Assembly (NCBI GenBank): GCA_965223465.1
Contig: OZ245025.1
Coordinates: 2,666,001 to 2,730,000, forward strand
From: JAAELZ01 sp965223465
GTDB taxonomy: Bacteria > Pseudomonadota > Gammaproteobacteria > Arenicellales > Poriferihabitantaceae
Length of the DNA stretch: 64,000 nucleotides
Reading direction: 5' to 3'
The position numbers were made by a program, and so were the translations under genes. Below the pieces are notes generated by a model. That model was not told where the DNA came from and made no database searches. It saw nothing but the letters and a program-made list of their open reading frames with translations. Positions 16,542 to 25,246 of this stretch are shown piece after piece. Within the stretch, counting starts at the first letter, position 1. Every line of letters begins with the position of its first letter.

Positions 16542-17465
16542 CTATACACATTTCAACTGGCTGATCATAAGCGCTTGTGCTTTTAGGCTTGGCCGCATAT
16601 ATTTTGCTGTTGTACTTATATCTGAATGACCTAGTTGTACCTGAAGGGTTCTAAGTGCCACGGACGCTTCTCCCGCATCTTCAATATTACAGATTTGTGT
16701 TGCCATTGTATGCCGCAGTTTATGAGGAGAAATTGGAAATCCCGCATTTCGTAATTTGCGAAACATACCGGTAACTTGTTCTCCTTTCATTACATTGCCA
16801 GTATATCGCTCGTTAAATAAAGTAACGTTAAATATTTGCGCATCAAAGTCTGGCGTTCTACCAAGAATACTCCTACTTTCAGTTAGCATGGTAACCAAAA
16901 CAGCGTTAACTTCAGCTGTGATGGGTACATTCCATTGTTTTTTGGTTTTACTGTGTAAAGCTGACAACAGCAGCGTTTTTTCACCATAATTAATATCTGC
17001 CCAAGTTAAACCTACTAACTGGCGTCTACGCATTCCTGTATAGTAAAACATTCTGATAATACCTACCCAGAACCAGGCAGGGTGGAATTTGCCTGGATTA
17101 GTCTTGATATGCGCTATTGCTTCCTTGATAGACGATAATGAACAAATCTTCTCTTTTTCAATTGGTTTGGTGATCTGCCTAACCTGTTTAAATGGATTTG
17201 ATACTGCGATGAGATTATTTTTAATCGCACTGTCAAAAAGTATACTCATGTGTCTATGATAGTTATTCCAGGTGGACCCACTGGCTCGACTCAATACCAG
17301 CTGCTTCCACCACTCTACGGACTCTGTCGTTATATCGTTAACCATGCGGATGCTTGTATCACGCTGAAATACTGATAAAGCTGTACGATACGTTCTTTCC
17401 GTAGCAACACTATGATGACTTCTGTCTATATGGCATTCCAATAATTCCTCCAGGTCCACGGACAA
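16542..17465 (-). CDS. Tyrosine recombinase, XerC/D-size
   Basis: A 307-residue tyrosine recombinase with a SAM-like core-binding domain (about 1-100) and a catalytic domain. The catalytic residues are visible: Arg146 in TGMRRRQLVGL, His248 and Arg251 in SPHKLRHTMAT, His280 in LGHSDIST, Tyr289 in TAKYM. It lacks the extra helix that marks integron integrases, so a cassette integron is not indicated. It points to the tRNA-Lys but lies on its 5' side and thus belongs to another element. The 28-bp repeat at 17610-17637 lies 144 bases upstream of its start. Confidence 0.88.
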   Translation of the reverse strand: MSVDLEELLECHIDRSHHSVATERTYRTALSVFQRDTSIRMVNDITTESVEWWKQLVLSRASGSTWNNYHRHMSILFDSAIKNNLIAVSNPFKQVRQITKPIEKEKICSLSSIKEAIAHIKTNPGKFHPAWFWVGIIRMFYYTGMRRRQLVGLTWADINYGEKTLLLSALHSKTKKQWNVPITAEVNAVLVTMLTESRSILGRTPDFDAQIFNVTLFNERYTGNVMKGEQVTGMFRKLRNAGFPISPHKLRHTMATQICNIEDAGEASVALRTLQVQLGHSDISTTAKYMRPSLKAQALMISQLKCV

Positions 17466-17609
17466 CTCGCCTCCACAACATATTTTTTACGTGGTCAATT
17501 GTAGGTGAATATTATGATATCTTGCTGAAGAAATTAAAACGCGCCTAGAAAACGCCAATAGAACTACCACGCTTGAACTTAAGCAAATGGTGGTTTGACT
17601 CAGACCAAC

Positions 17610-17637
17610 GAGTCTCCGGAAAACACGGGGCGATTCA
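17610..17637 (+). repeat. 28-bp repeat, copy 1 (inverted partner at 42388)
   Basis: This 28-bp sequence, beginning GAGTCTCCGG and ending GGGGCGATTCA, matches the reverse complement of 42388-42415 at 27 of 28 positions. Its outer ends are imperfectly complementary to each other. It resembles terminal repeats of IS3-family elements (TGA-A-CGCC at the tip), but no IS3 transposase is nearby. The similarity is from memory. Confidence 0.7.
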
Positions 17638-17725
17638 ACTGTCAGTTGATCTGCATGCATATCTGTACCAAGATTCGACGCCTACGCTTAGTTGAGCAGA
17701 TAGCTGATGCTATATCACAATCTTG

Positions 17726-18475
17726 TCAGGCATTTAGTTGTTCAGCAATAACTAACCTGTATCCAAAATCCATCTTTTTTGAATTGAGATTACTCCCATA
17801 CTTGCTATGCCATGCGCCATTCTGCAAATCTTCCGCTAACAAGGAGACCCCTTCCTCAACATTCTGAATACGTGAAAAAGTTGAAATTGCTGATCTTGTT
17901 TTCGACTCAAGATAGCGTTCAGGTCGAGCCCAATAGGCACAAAGAAACCCATCCGTACAATCTGATGGAATCATAACCGGCTCAATGCGAATGTCACCAA
18001 GCTGACTTGACAACTCTTCAATGGTAGGAAAAAGGCCTCTATCGATATATTCAATTTCAGGAAAATAATCTGACAACCAGAATCTGTTTTGTATATCAAT
18101 CCACGTAAGTAATACAACCTTTGATCTTGCGACTCGCCTTGCTTCTTGAATTCCTTTTTTCCAGTCACTCCAATGGTGGAGCGTTAAAATTGCTAAAGCT
18201 ACATCGAAGGACTTAGACTCAAACGGCAAGTTTTCAGCAGAAGCTTTATATACGGTTGTGTTCTCGCGTGGCATGCGTTGAGCTATCATGGTGTCTTACG
18301 GTTCAACAGCGGTGATTACCTTATCTTGAGGCTCGTACGAACCTGTACCAGCACCAATATTAATTATGGATTGTTCATTTTTTAATTCTTTATGAATTAG
18401 CTTGGCAATTCTTGGATCAGGACGACGAAAATCTGCATAATGTTGGCCTACTATACTGTAGTTCGCTGAAGTCAT
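17726..18475 (-). pseudogene. Class I SAM methyltransferase interrupted by a stop codon
   Basis: The gene starts at the ATG at 18475 (MTSANYSIVGQHYADFRRPDP) and ends at 17726, about 250 codons. Motif I is IINIGAGTGSYE, the end of strand two is VITAVEP, and ASAENLPFESKSFDVALAILTLHHW is the typical motif II/III region of ubiquinone-type methyltransferases. A TAA at 18296-18298 falls exactly after VEP, where relatives have Ser; a single C-to-A change (TCA to TAA) explains it, as the frame continues unchanged. It is probably inactive, unless the base is a sequencing error or the second part is translated from an internal ATG at 18289. Confidence 0.8.
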
Positions 18476-18543
18476 GTTGTTACCCTGTCTTCCAGTAATG
18501 CCAACCATTAGTAGATCGGTTCGCAGCAGCTATATTTGCTTTG

Positions 18544-19005
18544 TTACATGGTCTTGTGAATTTTTCCGCCATGATAATATAGAACATAGACCTCTTCATC
18601 ATGCTCGAAAATACTTTCAGTACCGTGGAAACGGTCAAGAGAGCCATGCTGTTGGTTTACGTATCTGAATTTTTGCTTTTCCAGTTTTGCTGGCCCCCTG
18701 AATGGGTATTCAGGAGAAACTAGCAGCATTGCTTCTTTTAGAAACGCATAAATATTCTTTGGATTAGCGCTGTTTGGCAATACTTCGCCATAATAGTTCA
18801 TCACCCAAACCATAGTGTTGTTTAAATTGAATACTTGCTCTGACCCGGCAAAGGGATTGAAGCCATTATATTTATCTAAATAGCTAAACCCCTCTGACTC
18901 GAACTCAAAGCCCACAGAACCATCATCAAATTTAATTTCTTGACCTTCACCACCGCCAGCATAACCAGATAGTTTTGCTTTCAAGATAAAATCAATCAGC
19001 GTCAT
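18544..19005 (-). CDS. DUF5680 domain protein
   Basis: A 153-residue soluble protein. FILKAKLSGYAGGGEGQEI, then SYLDKYNGFNPFAGSEQVF and TMVWVMNYYGEVL are the marks of DUF5680, a domain of unknown function often attached to HTH regulators or standing alone in cargo regions. The C-terminal part (FRYVNQQHGSLDRFHGTESI, then VYVLYYHGGKI) is also typical. GGAACGGG lies just before the ATG. It is a single-gene unit among unrelated cargo genes; no role can be assigned. Confidence 0.75.
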   Translation of the reverse strand: MTLIDFILKAKLSGYAGGGEGQEIKFDDGSVGFEFESEGFSYLDKYNGFNPFAGSEQVFNLNNTMVWVMNYYGEVLPNSANPKNIYAFLKEAMLLVSPEYPFRGPAKLEKQKFRYVNQQHGSLDRFHGTESIFEHDEEVYVLYYHGGKIHKTM

Positions 19006-19264
19006 TCCCGTTCCTTGATCCTATCAGAAGACATTTTGTTTTTGACAAACCGAAGCTCATCAGTCAGTTATAAATCAGACGTCATTCATAAACAATAGAC
19101 TCTAGCAGATATTATTTGGGATCGTTGTCAGTTACTTTAGTTAAATAGGCATTACAACAGTTAATGGTAAGAAATAAAAATGGTTGTATATACGCGCTTT
19201 CAAGCTTCCAATAGCTATTAGCACAAATTGGCATTTAATTTGAATCAAAATCGTATAACCCTGT

Positions 19265-20491
19265 TCAAATACTACCGCTGGTTTCTAATGTCTCCTTTCT
19301 AAATACAGATTGAAATAATACATACCCAGCAACAGGGAGTAATGTAAATCCCAAAGCTAAAGGCATAATCGAGTCGCTATAAAACCTGCCAATTGGAATG
19401 GCAACTAGTATTGCAATTAAACTAGATAATGACGCAATTACAGAAGAACCAAATCCGGCAATGTGGCCCATTGGTTTCATGGCTAATGCATTAATATTTC
19501 CAAATACGATCCCCATTCCAAAAAACTGTAAAAAACTGAACAGCAAAAATATACTAAATGAAGGTTTTCCATTATTCAGTATTGTCAAGGCGAGTAAACC
19601 CAATCCTGTTAACGATAGACACAGCAATGCTATCTTTATCATGCGCTGCATACCGAATTTAATCACTAGCTTACTGTTCGTCAGTAACGCAATAGCAAGA
19701 CTACACGCTAACACGCCAAAGTAAAAAGCAAATAATTTATCGACAGAATACAAATCGCGAAATATTTGTGGTGCTATGCTTAAAAATAATAATTGCATGC
19801 CGAATATAAGTCCTGCAATAGTCGTGCAACACATGAACTGTCGGTGCTGAGTTAACTCTACAAACGAACGTTTAAGCATGGCGTATGAGAAAGAATGCCG
19901 CTTCGTTATAGGAAGGGTTTCGGTTTGGCGCAGACCAAGCCAGGCACCAGCTAACAGAGAAACCACCAATAGACTGATAAAAATACTACGCCAGCTGAAA
20001 ACGTTTAGTAACAACTGACCATAAGCAGGCGCAACCATAGGAATGAAAATAACAACCATCAATATCAGTGACAAAATTCTCGCCATTTCGTCGCCACTAT
20101 AGCTATCTCTAATCATAGCTCTTGTGGCAATTTTAGGTCCTGATACACCCAGCCCTTGAATAACACGACCTATGATTAATTGCTCGATGCTCTGTGAGGT
20201 AAATGCTAACAAAGTGCCCAATGAGTATATTCCCATGCCAATCAGAATGATTCTTTTACGGCCGAATGAATCTGACAAAGGGCCAAATATAAACTCGCCA
20301 AAAACCATCCCAAAAATCATAGACGAAATGATCAGCTGAACATCATTTCCATGCGCGACTTTTAATGAATGGCCTATATCTGACAGCGCGGGCAGTATCG
20401 CATCTAAGCTTAGCGGGTTTAACGCTGTCAATAGCGCCATAATCAGAACAAATTCAATTGTTCTGTTATTTTCAACAGGTCTATTTAGCAC
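19265..20491 (-). CDS. MFS multidrug exporter, Bcr/CflA family
   Basis: A 408-residue inner-membrane transporter with 12 predicted helices. LNPLSLDAILPALSDIGHSL in the first helix, FGEFIFGPLSDSFGRKRIIL (the MFS motif A loop between helices 2 and 3) and GRVIQGLGVSGPKIATRAMIRD in helix 4 are characteristic of Bcr/CflA drug-proton antiporters. It would export drugs or small metabolites in exchange for protons. It stands alone on the minus strand. Substrate cannot be read from sequence. Confidence 0.85.
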   Translation of the reverse strand: MLNRPVENNRTIEFVLIMALLTALNPLSLDAILPALSDIGHSLKVAHGNDVQLIISSMIFGMVFGEFIFGPLSDSFGRKRIILIGMGIYSLGTLLAFTSQSIEQLIIGRVIQGLGVSGPKIATRAMIRDSYSGDEMARILSLILMVVIFIPMVAPAYGQLLLNVFSWRSIFISLLVVSLLAGAWLGLRQTETLPITKRHSFSYAMLKRSFVELTQHRQFMCCTTIAGLIFGMQLLFLSIAPQIFRDLYSVDKLFAFYFGVLACSLAIALLTNSKLVIKFGMQRMIKIALLCLSLTGLGLLALTILNNGKPSFSIFLLFSFLQFFGMGIVFGNINALAMKPMGHIAGFGSSVIASLSSLIAILVAIPIGRFYSDSIMPLALGFTLLPVAGYVLFQSVFRKETLETSGSI

Positions 20492-20581
20492 TATTCTTCA
20501 AAGCCCAGTGTCGCAAGACCTTTCTTGAGAAACACTATAGTGGCACGACGAAAGAGCGTCACTTTTGGTTGTTCAGCGCTG

Positions 20582-21382
20582 TTACAGAGCATGTGCCTCG
20601 ACTTCCAAACGAATCATTCTGACATGCGTGTTACCAAGAGCATCAAGCGGATGCACTTTAGTATAAGCTGCTACAACCTCTGCAAGAAAGCCATCACGCA
20701 GTTCGACCGGCAAACGGTCTGTATAGGGGAACCAGGTCGTCCGCAGCCAACCCATTAAACCCTCCACTCCCTGATGTTGCATATCTTTGGGAATGAGTTC
20801 AACACGCGCAGCTTTAAAGCCGGCCGCTGACAACCAGTTTTCGTATTCTTCCGGCCCATAGAAATAGTATGGCTGTGTGAAACCCTGATAGTACGGTGCC
20901 CAATGTGGAGACTGCATTACCATGTTCATGGAACCAATAATATCGGCTGCGTTATCACGGCCCCCCATTTGCAACAGCGCCTTACCGTCAACATTGAGAC
21001 AAGCACGCAACCCACTAAGAACCGCAACATGGTCTTTCACCCAATGCAGGGCGGCATTTGAGAACGCATCATCAAATTTTGTATTCAACCGAATATCTGC
21101 TGCATCCATGCACATGAAAGACAGGTTTGGATATTTGTCCGAAGGAAACTTCTCTGTCGCAAGGCGAATCATGTCTTTAGATAGGTCAATACCGACTACA
21201 CTTCCCTTTTTCACAGTCATCGCAAGCTGGGCGCTAATCTTCCCGTCTCCGCATCCGACATCAAGAACAGACTCATTACCCTGCAATGCAAGCTTTGAGA
21301 TAAGCTCCTGCGCCCATTGTAGTTGTGCCGAAGAGTTTTTTGCGTATTCTTCAGCATTCCACTCCTGTTGTATTGACTGCAT
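20582..21382 (-). CDS. SAM-dependent methyltransferase, Tam-like
   Basis: A 266-residue class I methyltransferase. Motif I is VLDVGCGDGKISAQLA (near 39-55), GSVVGIDLSKDMIRLATEKFP is motif II, and DDAFSNAALHWVKDH is motif IV with the Ala-Leu-His-Trp seen in trans-aconitate methyltransferases. The C-terminal half carries the substrate lid (MNMVMQSPHWAPYYQGF, then LMGWLRTTWFPYTDRLP). It is a soluble cytoplasmic enzyme. The substrate could be trans-aconitate or another small acid; the neighbours, all unrelated, do not decide. Confidence 0.8.
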   Translation of the reverse strand: MQSIQQEWNAEEYAKNSSAQLQWAQELISKLALQGNESVLDVGCGDGKISAQLAMTVKKGSVVGIDLSKDMIRLATEKFPSDKYPNLSFMCMDAADIRLNTKFDDAFSNAALHWVKDHVAVLSGLRACLNVDGKALLQMGGRDNAADIIGSMNMVMQSPHWAPYYQGFTQPYYFYGPEEYENWLSAAGFKAARVELIPKDMQHQGVEGLMGWLRTTWFPYTDRLPVELRDGFLAEVVAAYTKVHPLDALGNTHVRMIRLEVEAHAL

Positions 21383-21498
21383 GTGATTTTAACCCACTAG
21401 CGTTTCTAAGTTACTTTAGCCACCAAGATAGTTTATAAAAATCTCGGCATAGTTAGACAGTTTACACTGTTACTTTCTTTACTTAAGGATCGAGATTT

Positions 21499-21663
21499 AT
21501 GAATCACAGAGCAGAACACGATATATCTAGGAAATTAAATTCCCCAGAGAATGTGCTAGTAAGATGTCATTGCTCGCCTTGCATCATTCTTCTGCATAAA
21601 AATCTATATAGCGATTTGATAAAAATCAGCAAGAATCGGATGTTTTTGGTTAATTCAATTTGA
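21499..21663 (+). CDS. Possible small protein, 54 residues
   Basis: ATG at 21499 follows AAGGAT at eight bases, and the frame runs 54 codons to TGA. It contains CHCSPCIILL and a hydrophobic-basic tail. It fills most of a 320-base gap between divergent genes. No family is recognised, and it may be chance. Confidence 0.25.
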   Translation: MNHRAEHDISRKLNSPENVLVRCHCSPCIILLHKNLYSDLIKISKNRMFLVNSI

Positions 21664-21705
21664 TAGAGTTTTGACAACTTAACCCTAAATTAGAGTCTAT
21701 ATACC

Positions 21706-22176
21706 GTGAAATTAAGGTTCATTCCACTGCCTACAGAGACTGCCCGACGGCTACAAGCTGGGGGATTAGATGCTAACTGCCAAAAGGCCGAAGTTCAGAT
21801 CTCTGATGGTACTGGTAATCCCTGTCGTCACTGCCTTAGTGAAATACCAGCAAATGAAAGTATGTTGGCACTTGCCTACAGACCTTTTCCCGAAATACAA
21901 CCCTATGCGGAAGTCGGCCCCATCTTTTTATGTGATAAGGAATGTGAGCGATACCCAGAATCTGATGAATTACCTGTCATGTTTCAAAAATGGGACAATT
22001 TAATGATTAGGGCTTACGGGTCAAATGATCGTATTATTTATGGTACCGGCAAGGTAGTTGAAACAAAAACTATTGTTAAAGCTGTTATCGAGCTATTCGA
22101 AAGACAAGAAACTGCTTATGTACATTTGCGCTCAGCCTCCTACAATTGTTACCAATGCCGGGTGGAGGCAAATTAA
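21706..22176 (+). CDS. DUF1203 protein
   Basis: A 156-residue protein from a GTG start (no other start nearby is better). The pattern LRFIPLPTETARRLQAGG, GNPCRHCLSEIPANESMLALAYRPF, GPIFLCDKECERYPES and the final AYVHLRSASYNCYQCRVEAN matches DUF1203. This conserved bacterial family of unknown function has Cys pairs that suggest metal binding. It is a one-gene unit. No biochemical role is known. Confidence 0.8.
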   Translation: MKLRFIPLPTETARRLQAGGLDANCQKAEVQISDGTGNPCRHCLSEIPANESMLALAYRPFPEIQPYAEVGPIFLCDKECERYPESDELPVMFQKWDNLMIRAYGSNDRIIYGTGKVVETKTIVKAVIELFERQETAYVHLRSASYNCYQCRVEAN

Positions 22177-22324
22177 TGTGATCGAAAAAAGTTGAAAACT
22201 AAATTAGGTGTGTTTAAAAAATGCCCTTGATAATATCGGGTTTTAATGATTCCCATGAAAGGTTTTTGTATACGACGCGATCACTGACTACTACGCCAGT
22301 ATGAAAAACACTTAGACTTGTCAC

Positions 22325-22957
22325 ATGGAAATTTTCCTTCTATTTATATCCATAACTTTGGCAAATGTGCTTGGCTGGTTAACTCCTGGACCTAATATGC
22401 TTGCCGTAATTAACGCTTCGGTTACAGGTGGGCGTCAGCAAGGCATAATTACAGGATTGGGGCTTTCTACTGCAAATATAGTGTGGGCTACGTTGGCAGT
22501 ATTGGGGGTAGAAACTTTATTTACGCTTTTCCCAGGCTGGGTATTTTCCTTGCGTATTTTGGGCGCCCTGTATTTGCTCTGGCTCGGAATGAATGCGTTA
22601 TGGCGCGCCTATAAATACAATGTTACGTTACTTAACACATCAGCGATGCAAAGCAATCGTCGGTATTTCTTGCAGGGTTTTCTAGTGTGTGCAAGCAACC
22701 CAAAAGCCGCATTGTTCTACGGCTCTATAATATCAGCATTTGTACCCGATAACGCTTCATACGGGCTTTTAGCGGGTATTTTAGTCCTGTGTACTGTGCA
22801 ATCCCCGATTCTTCATACCATTACTGCCATCGTATTTTCTAAAACTGCTGTGCTATTGAAGTTCAATCAATTTCAGCGAGCCATATCAACCTTGTTTGGG
22901 GCGGTATTTACTTCACTGGGCATCGGCGTCCTTTACGATACCTTGCGTAAAGCATGA
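22325..22957 (+). CDS. LysE/RhtB-family amino-acid exporter
   Basis: A 210-residue inner-membrane protein with six hydrophobic segments. The first helix carries LGWLTPGPNMLAVINASVTGGRQQGI, the family signature with Pro-Gly-Pro-Asn, and the fourth has GFLVCASNPKAALFYGSI with the Asn-Pro-Lys-Ala motif. Members export lysine, homoserine, threonine or related compounds. It stands alone. The substrate is unknown. Confidence 0.88.
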   Translation: MEIFLLFISITLANVLGWLTPGPNMLAVINASVTGGRQQGIITGLGLSTANIVWATLAVLGVETLFTLFPGWVFSLRILGALYLLWLGMNALWRAYKYNVTLLNTSAMQSNRRYFLQGFLVCASNPKAALFYGSIISAFVPDNASYGLLAGILVLCTVQSPILHTITAIVFSKTAVLLKFNQFQRAISTLFGAVFTSLGIGVLYDTLRKA

Positions 22958-23069
22958 TGTCAGTTACATTATTTACTATGAAAAGTATCGAGTAAACTCA
23001 GGCCTTACCAATCCGGTGCTTTGTTAAATATTTAACCTAAGCAATCCCAAAAGACCCAAAGAATATTGT

Positions 23070-23636
23070 CTATTCATTGAGCTGCATTAGCTCCTTAACA
23101 TAGGAGATGGGCTTAACTGTTGTTAGGCCGGGTTTCTTCAATTTGGCTGCTTCAGCAACAGCTCCTACCATAGATACACAGTCCTTAAGAAGTAAAACCC
23201 AAGTGCCTTTTTTCTTCCAGTTATCACGAATATCAAGGGCTTTCTGATAAACATCTTTATTCACCCACACCAAAAGTGCAGCATCCGGATCTGTATCTGC
23301 TGGTGAAAGATCTACATCTCCGTCAATATCTATGTAATCTAGAATCCATTCCTTACCTTGCGAGGGATAGAGACCAAACACACTGTCCGCAACAAATGAT
23401 TGGATATCATCCCGAAATGTAAGTGCGGCGATGTACGCATGACCTGTTTTAGAATTCACATCTGGGTTTCTATCACGCGCAAAGAAAACAAGCATATGCC
23501 AATTATCTGGGCTTAGATTAGTTCTCTTGTCGACAGTTTTCTTCTCATCAACCTTCTCTAAATCTATTGTCTGCGCATTGACTGGAGCCACGATAACTAA
23601 CAAAGAGAACAGCAGTAAAAGCAGTATATTTTTCAT
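23070..23636 (-). CDS. Secreted protein with possible papain-like fold
   Basis: A 188-residue protein with a clear signal peptide (residues 1-21, cleavage after VNA). GHAYIAALTF (His66) and, later, VLLLKDCVSMVGAVAEAAKL (Cys153) resemble the His-then-Cys order of permuted NlpC/P60 or LRAT-type papain folds, where a GHA strand precedes and a D-C-helix follows. The mature protein would be periplasmic. The catalytic assignment is inference; there is no close family in memory. It lies 26 bases downstream of HigA, so it may be expressed from the same transcript. Confidence 0.55.
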   Translation of the reverse strand: MKNILLLLLFSLLVIVAPVNAQTIDLEKVDEKKTVDKRTNLSPDNWHMLVFFARDRNPDVNSKTGHAYIAALTFRDDIQSFVADSVFGLYPSQGKEWILDYIDIDGDVDLSPADTDPDAALLVWVNKDVYQKALDIRDNWKKKGTWVLLLKDCVSMVGAVAEAAKLKKPGLTTVKPISYVKELMQLNE

Positions 23637-23662
23637 GTGGCTTTCTGGTATTTTGTTTAAAA

Positions 23663-23968
23663 TTACGCTGCAAAATCACTTATAGTATTAAAATCCACAT
23701 TGGCAGAATCCTTAGCGCGCTCAAGGTCATAGTGCGATTGTAGGTTCATCCAGAACTCAGGTGTAGTTCCGAACGCATGTGCTAATCTAATCGCTGTGTC
23801 ACCTGAAATACCTCGCTGACCATTGATAATTGATGTCACTCTATTGGTTGGTACCTGGATATGCTTAGCCAGTTTATTGGCACTAATTTCCATCGGCTCC
23901 AAAAACTCCGCATGAAGAATTTCACCCGGATGGATGGGCTCAATGGTAGTCGCAGATTTCAACGTCAT
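23663..23968 (-). CDS. higA: HigA-type antitoxin
   Basis: A 101-residue XRE protein. The start at 23968 (MTLKSATTIEPIHPGEILHAEFL) has AAGGTGAT upstream and agrees with the family; the frame extends further up, but that would overlap most of the toxin. The HTH is LAKHIQVPTNRVTSIINGQRG, followed by GDTAIRLAHAFGTTPEFWMNLQ, a hallmark of HigA/VapI antitoxins. It overlaps the 3' end of the toxin gene by 29 bases (toxin first, as usual for HigBA). It neutralises HigB and represses the operon. Confidence 0.9.
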   Translation of the reverse strand: MTLKSATTIEPIHPGEILHAEFLEPMEISANKLAKHIQVPTNRVTSIINGQRGISGDTAIRLAHAFGTTPEFWMNLQSHYDLERAKDSANVDFNTISDFAA

Positions 23969-24218
23969 AAATATCACCTTCTTTCCAATTAAAACAAATA
24001 CGCCATTGGCGATTGATGCGGATTGAGTGCTGGCCAGCTCGATCACCTTTTAGTTGCTCTAGCATATTGCCAGGCGGTACTTTTAAGTCAATCAACAACT
24101 TTGCAGCATGTAACATCGTCAGCTTACGCAATGCGACTCGTTCAATATTCGTAAACCGCCTACTTCGTTTCCGATCAAAAAGTTGCTTTGTATCTTTGTC
24201 CGCAAAGCTCTTTATCAT
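23940..24218 (-). CDS. higB: HigB-type mRNA-cleaving toxin
   Basis: A 92-residue RelE-superfamily toxin. MIKSFADKDTKQLFD, ALRKLTMLHAAKLLIDLKVPPGN and the end HSIRINRQWRICFNWKEGDIYDVEICDYH are the signature of HigB, a ribosome-dependent endoribonuclease. Arg and His residues in the last part are the usual catalytic set. It precedes and overlaps higA. The 16-bp palindrome at 24227-24242 just upstream of the ATG is the probable HigA operator. Confidence 0.92.
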   Translation of the reverse strand: MIKSFADKDTKQLFDRKRSRRFTNIERVALRKLTMLHAAKLLIDLKVPPGNMLEQLKGDRAGQHSIRINRQWRICFNWKEGDIYDVEICDYH

Positions 24219-24226
24219 GAATCAAA

Positions 24227-24242
24227 GTATATTATGATATAC
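24227..24242. promoter_or_regulatory. Operator of higBA
   Basis: GTATAT-TATG-ATATAC is a perfect 6-4-6 palindrome, eight bases upstream of the HigB start codon and probably overlapping the -10 region. HigA-type antitoxins bind such sites. Confidence 0.6.
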
Positions 24243-24356
24243 GTAACAAGTAAAGTGCAATAGGGCAGCCCTTTTCCTGTATTTTGTTTAATCTAACTAC
24301 GATAATATCGCAAATCACCGCTTCCAAGTGGCTTTGCCTTGCGTTAGCAATTTTCG

Positions 24357-24590
24357 TTACTCATGGTAGGTATACCTTTCTAGTTCGGTCGACCTGACCT
24401 CTCTAAAGGGATTATCCTGTTTTAATAGCTCTTCTATTTTTGCATCGAATTTCCACTGGAGTTCCATATAGCACCACTCAACTGAATACCATCCGCTTTC
24501 CTCAGGAGCAAAAGATACACCAATGCATTTAGATAGCTTTAGATCGTACTTGCAAACATATGTAATATTCTTAAGCCATTCTGGTAATAG
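24357..24590 (-). pseudogene. 3' remnant of an unrecognised gene
   Basis: A minus-strand frame of about 76 codons reads like real protein (PEWLKNITYVCKYDLKLSK..., then WYSVEWCYMELQWKFDAKIEELL) and ends with TAA at 24357-24359. It has no start codon: upstream it runs into the 24587-24609 hairpin and then a stop. The 5' part has been lost, apparently by insertion or deletion at the hairpin. No family is recognised. Confidence 0.5.
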
Positions 24591-24609
24591 GGGACAGTAC
24601 GTCCCCTAT
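24587..24609. repeat. REP-like palindrome
   Basis: ATAGGGGAC, loop AGTAC, GTCCCCTAT: a perfect 9-bp stem. GGGGAC-GTAC hairpins of this kind occur at ends of REP/Y1-transposase elements. It marks the break in the gene remnant. Confidence 0.5.
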
Positions 24610-24660
24610 TGTTCTATTGTTCTAAAATGTGCGAAAGATTTTTGACACTACCCAATTTCC

Positions 24661-25245
24661 TTAGCCTTGGGTTAAAGCTTCTATTAATAATTCTTTAGAC
24701 TCGTTTAGTATTTTCTTCAAATCCCTTGTTCTAAGTTTAGTTAAATATCCTGGGGTCTCTCGAATTAATAAAATTTCATCGAAATACATAAAAGTTAAGA
24801 CTTCCTGCCCAATAATCCCACATTTGTACTTATGAGTTGAACCCAAAGCACTTTTAATGGTTCCAGCATGTTCTTCTTTATGCATACTATACCATCGCAA
24901 ACGACCTATATCTCGCGGCCACATATCATGCGCTTCCAAAATAGATATATATTTCTCATATTTTTCTCGTTGCTTCGTTGCTCTAGTAATATGTACTAAT
25001 AGCAGCAAACCTTGAGCATTTGTGACCCATAAATGAAGATGGTTGGACTTAGGGTCAAGATAAATAAAACTCTCTAGAAACGTCTGTGCTTGATTATAGT
25101 CTTTCAATATTACAAGGTAGTTAGCAAGCTCAATGGCTTTCTCTATATCATCTGCATTAGTTGGCCTAAATCTTCTTAGAAGGCTAGATTTCATCCTGCC
25201 AATAATAGGTAAATCTTGGTCACTGAGCGTCAGAGCGAGTTTCAT
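24661..25245 (-). CDS. Candidate immunity protein of the Rhs toxin
   Basis: A 194-residue soluble protein whose ATG lies one base after the Rhs stop codon (translational coupling). Toxin-proximal small genes in this exact position encode immunity proteins in Rhs systems. Helical repeats of TPR flavour are visible in IEKAIELANYLVILKDYNQA and TFLESFIYLDPKSNHLHLW. No signal peptide: it would act in the cytoplasm, where the DNase attacks. The family is not recognised; the function is inferred wholly from position. Confidence 0.6.
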   Translation of the reverse strand: MKLALTLSDQDLPIIGRMKSSLLRRFRPTNADDIEKAIELANYLVILKDYNQAQTFLESFIYLDPKSNHLHLWVTNAQGLLLLVHITRATKQREKYEKYISILEAHDMWPRDIGRLRWYSMHKEEHAGTIKSALGSTHKYKCGIIGQEVLTFMYFDEILLIRETPGYLTKLRTRDLKKILNESKELLIEALTQG

Positions 25246-25246
25246 A

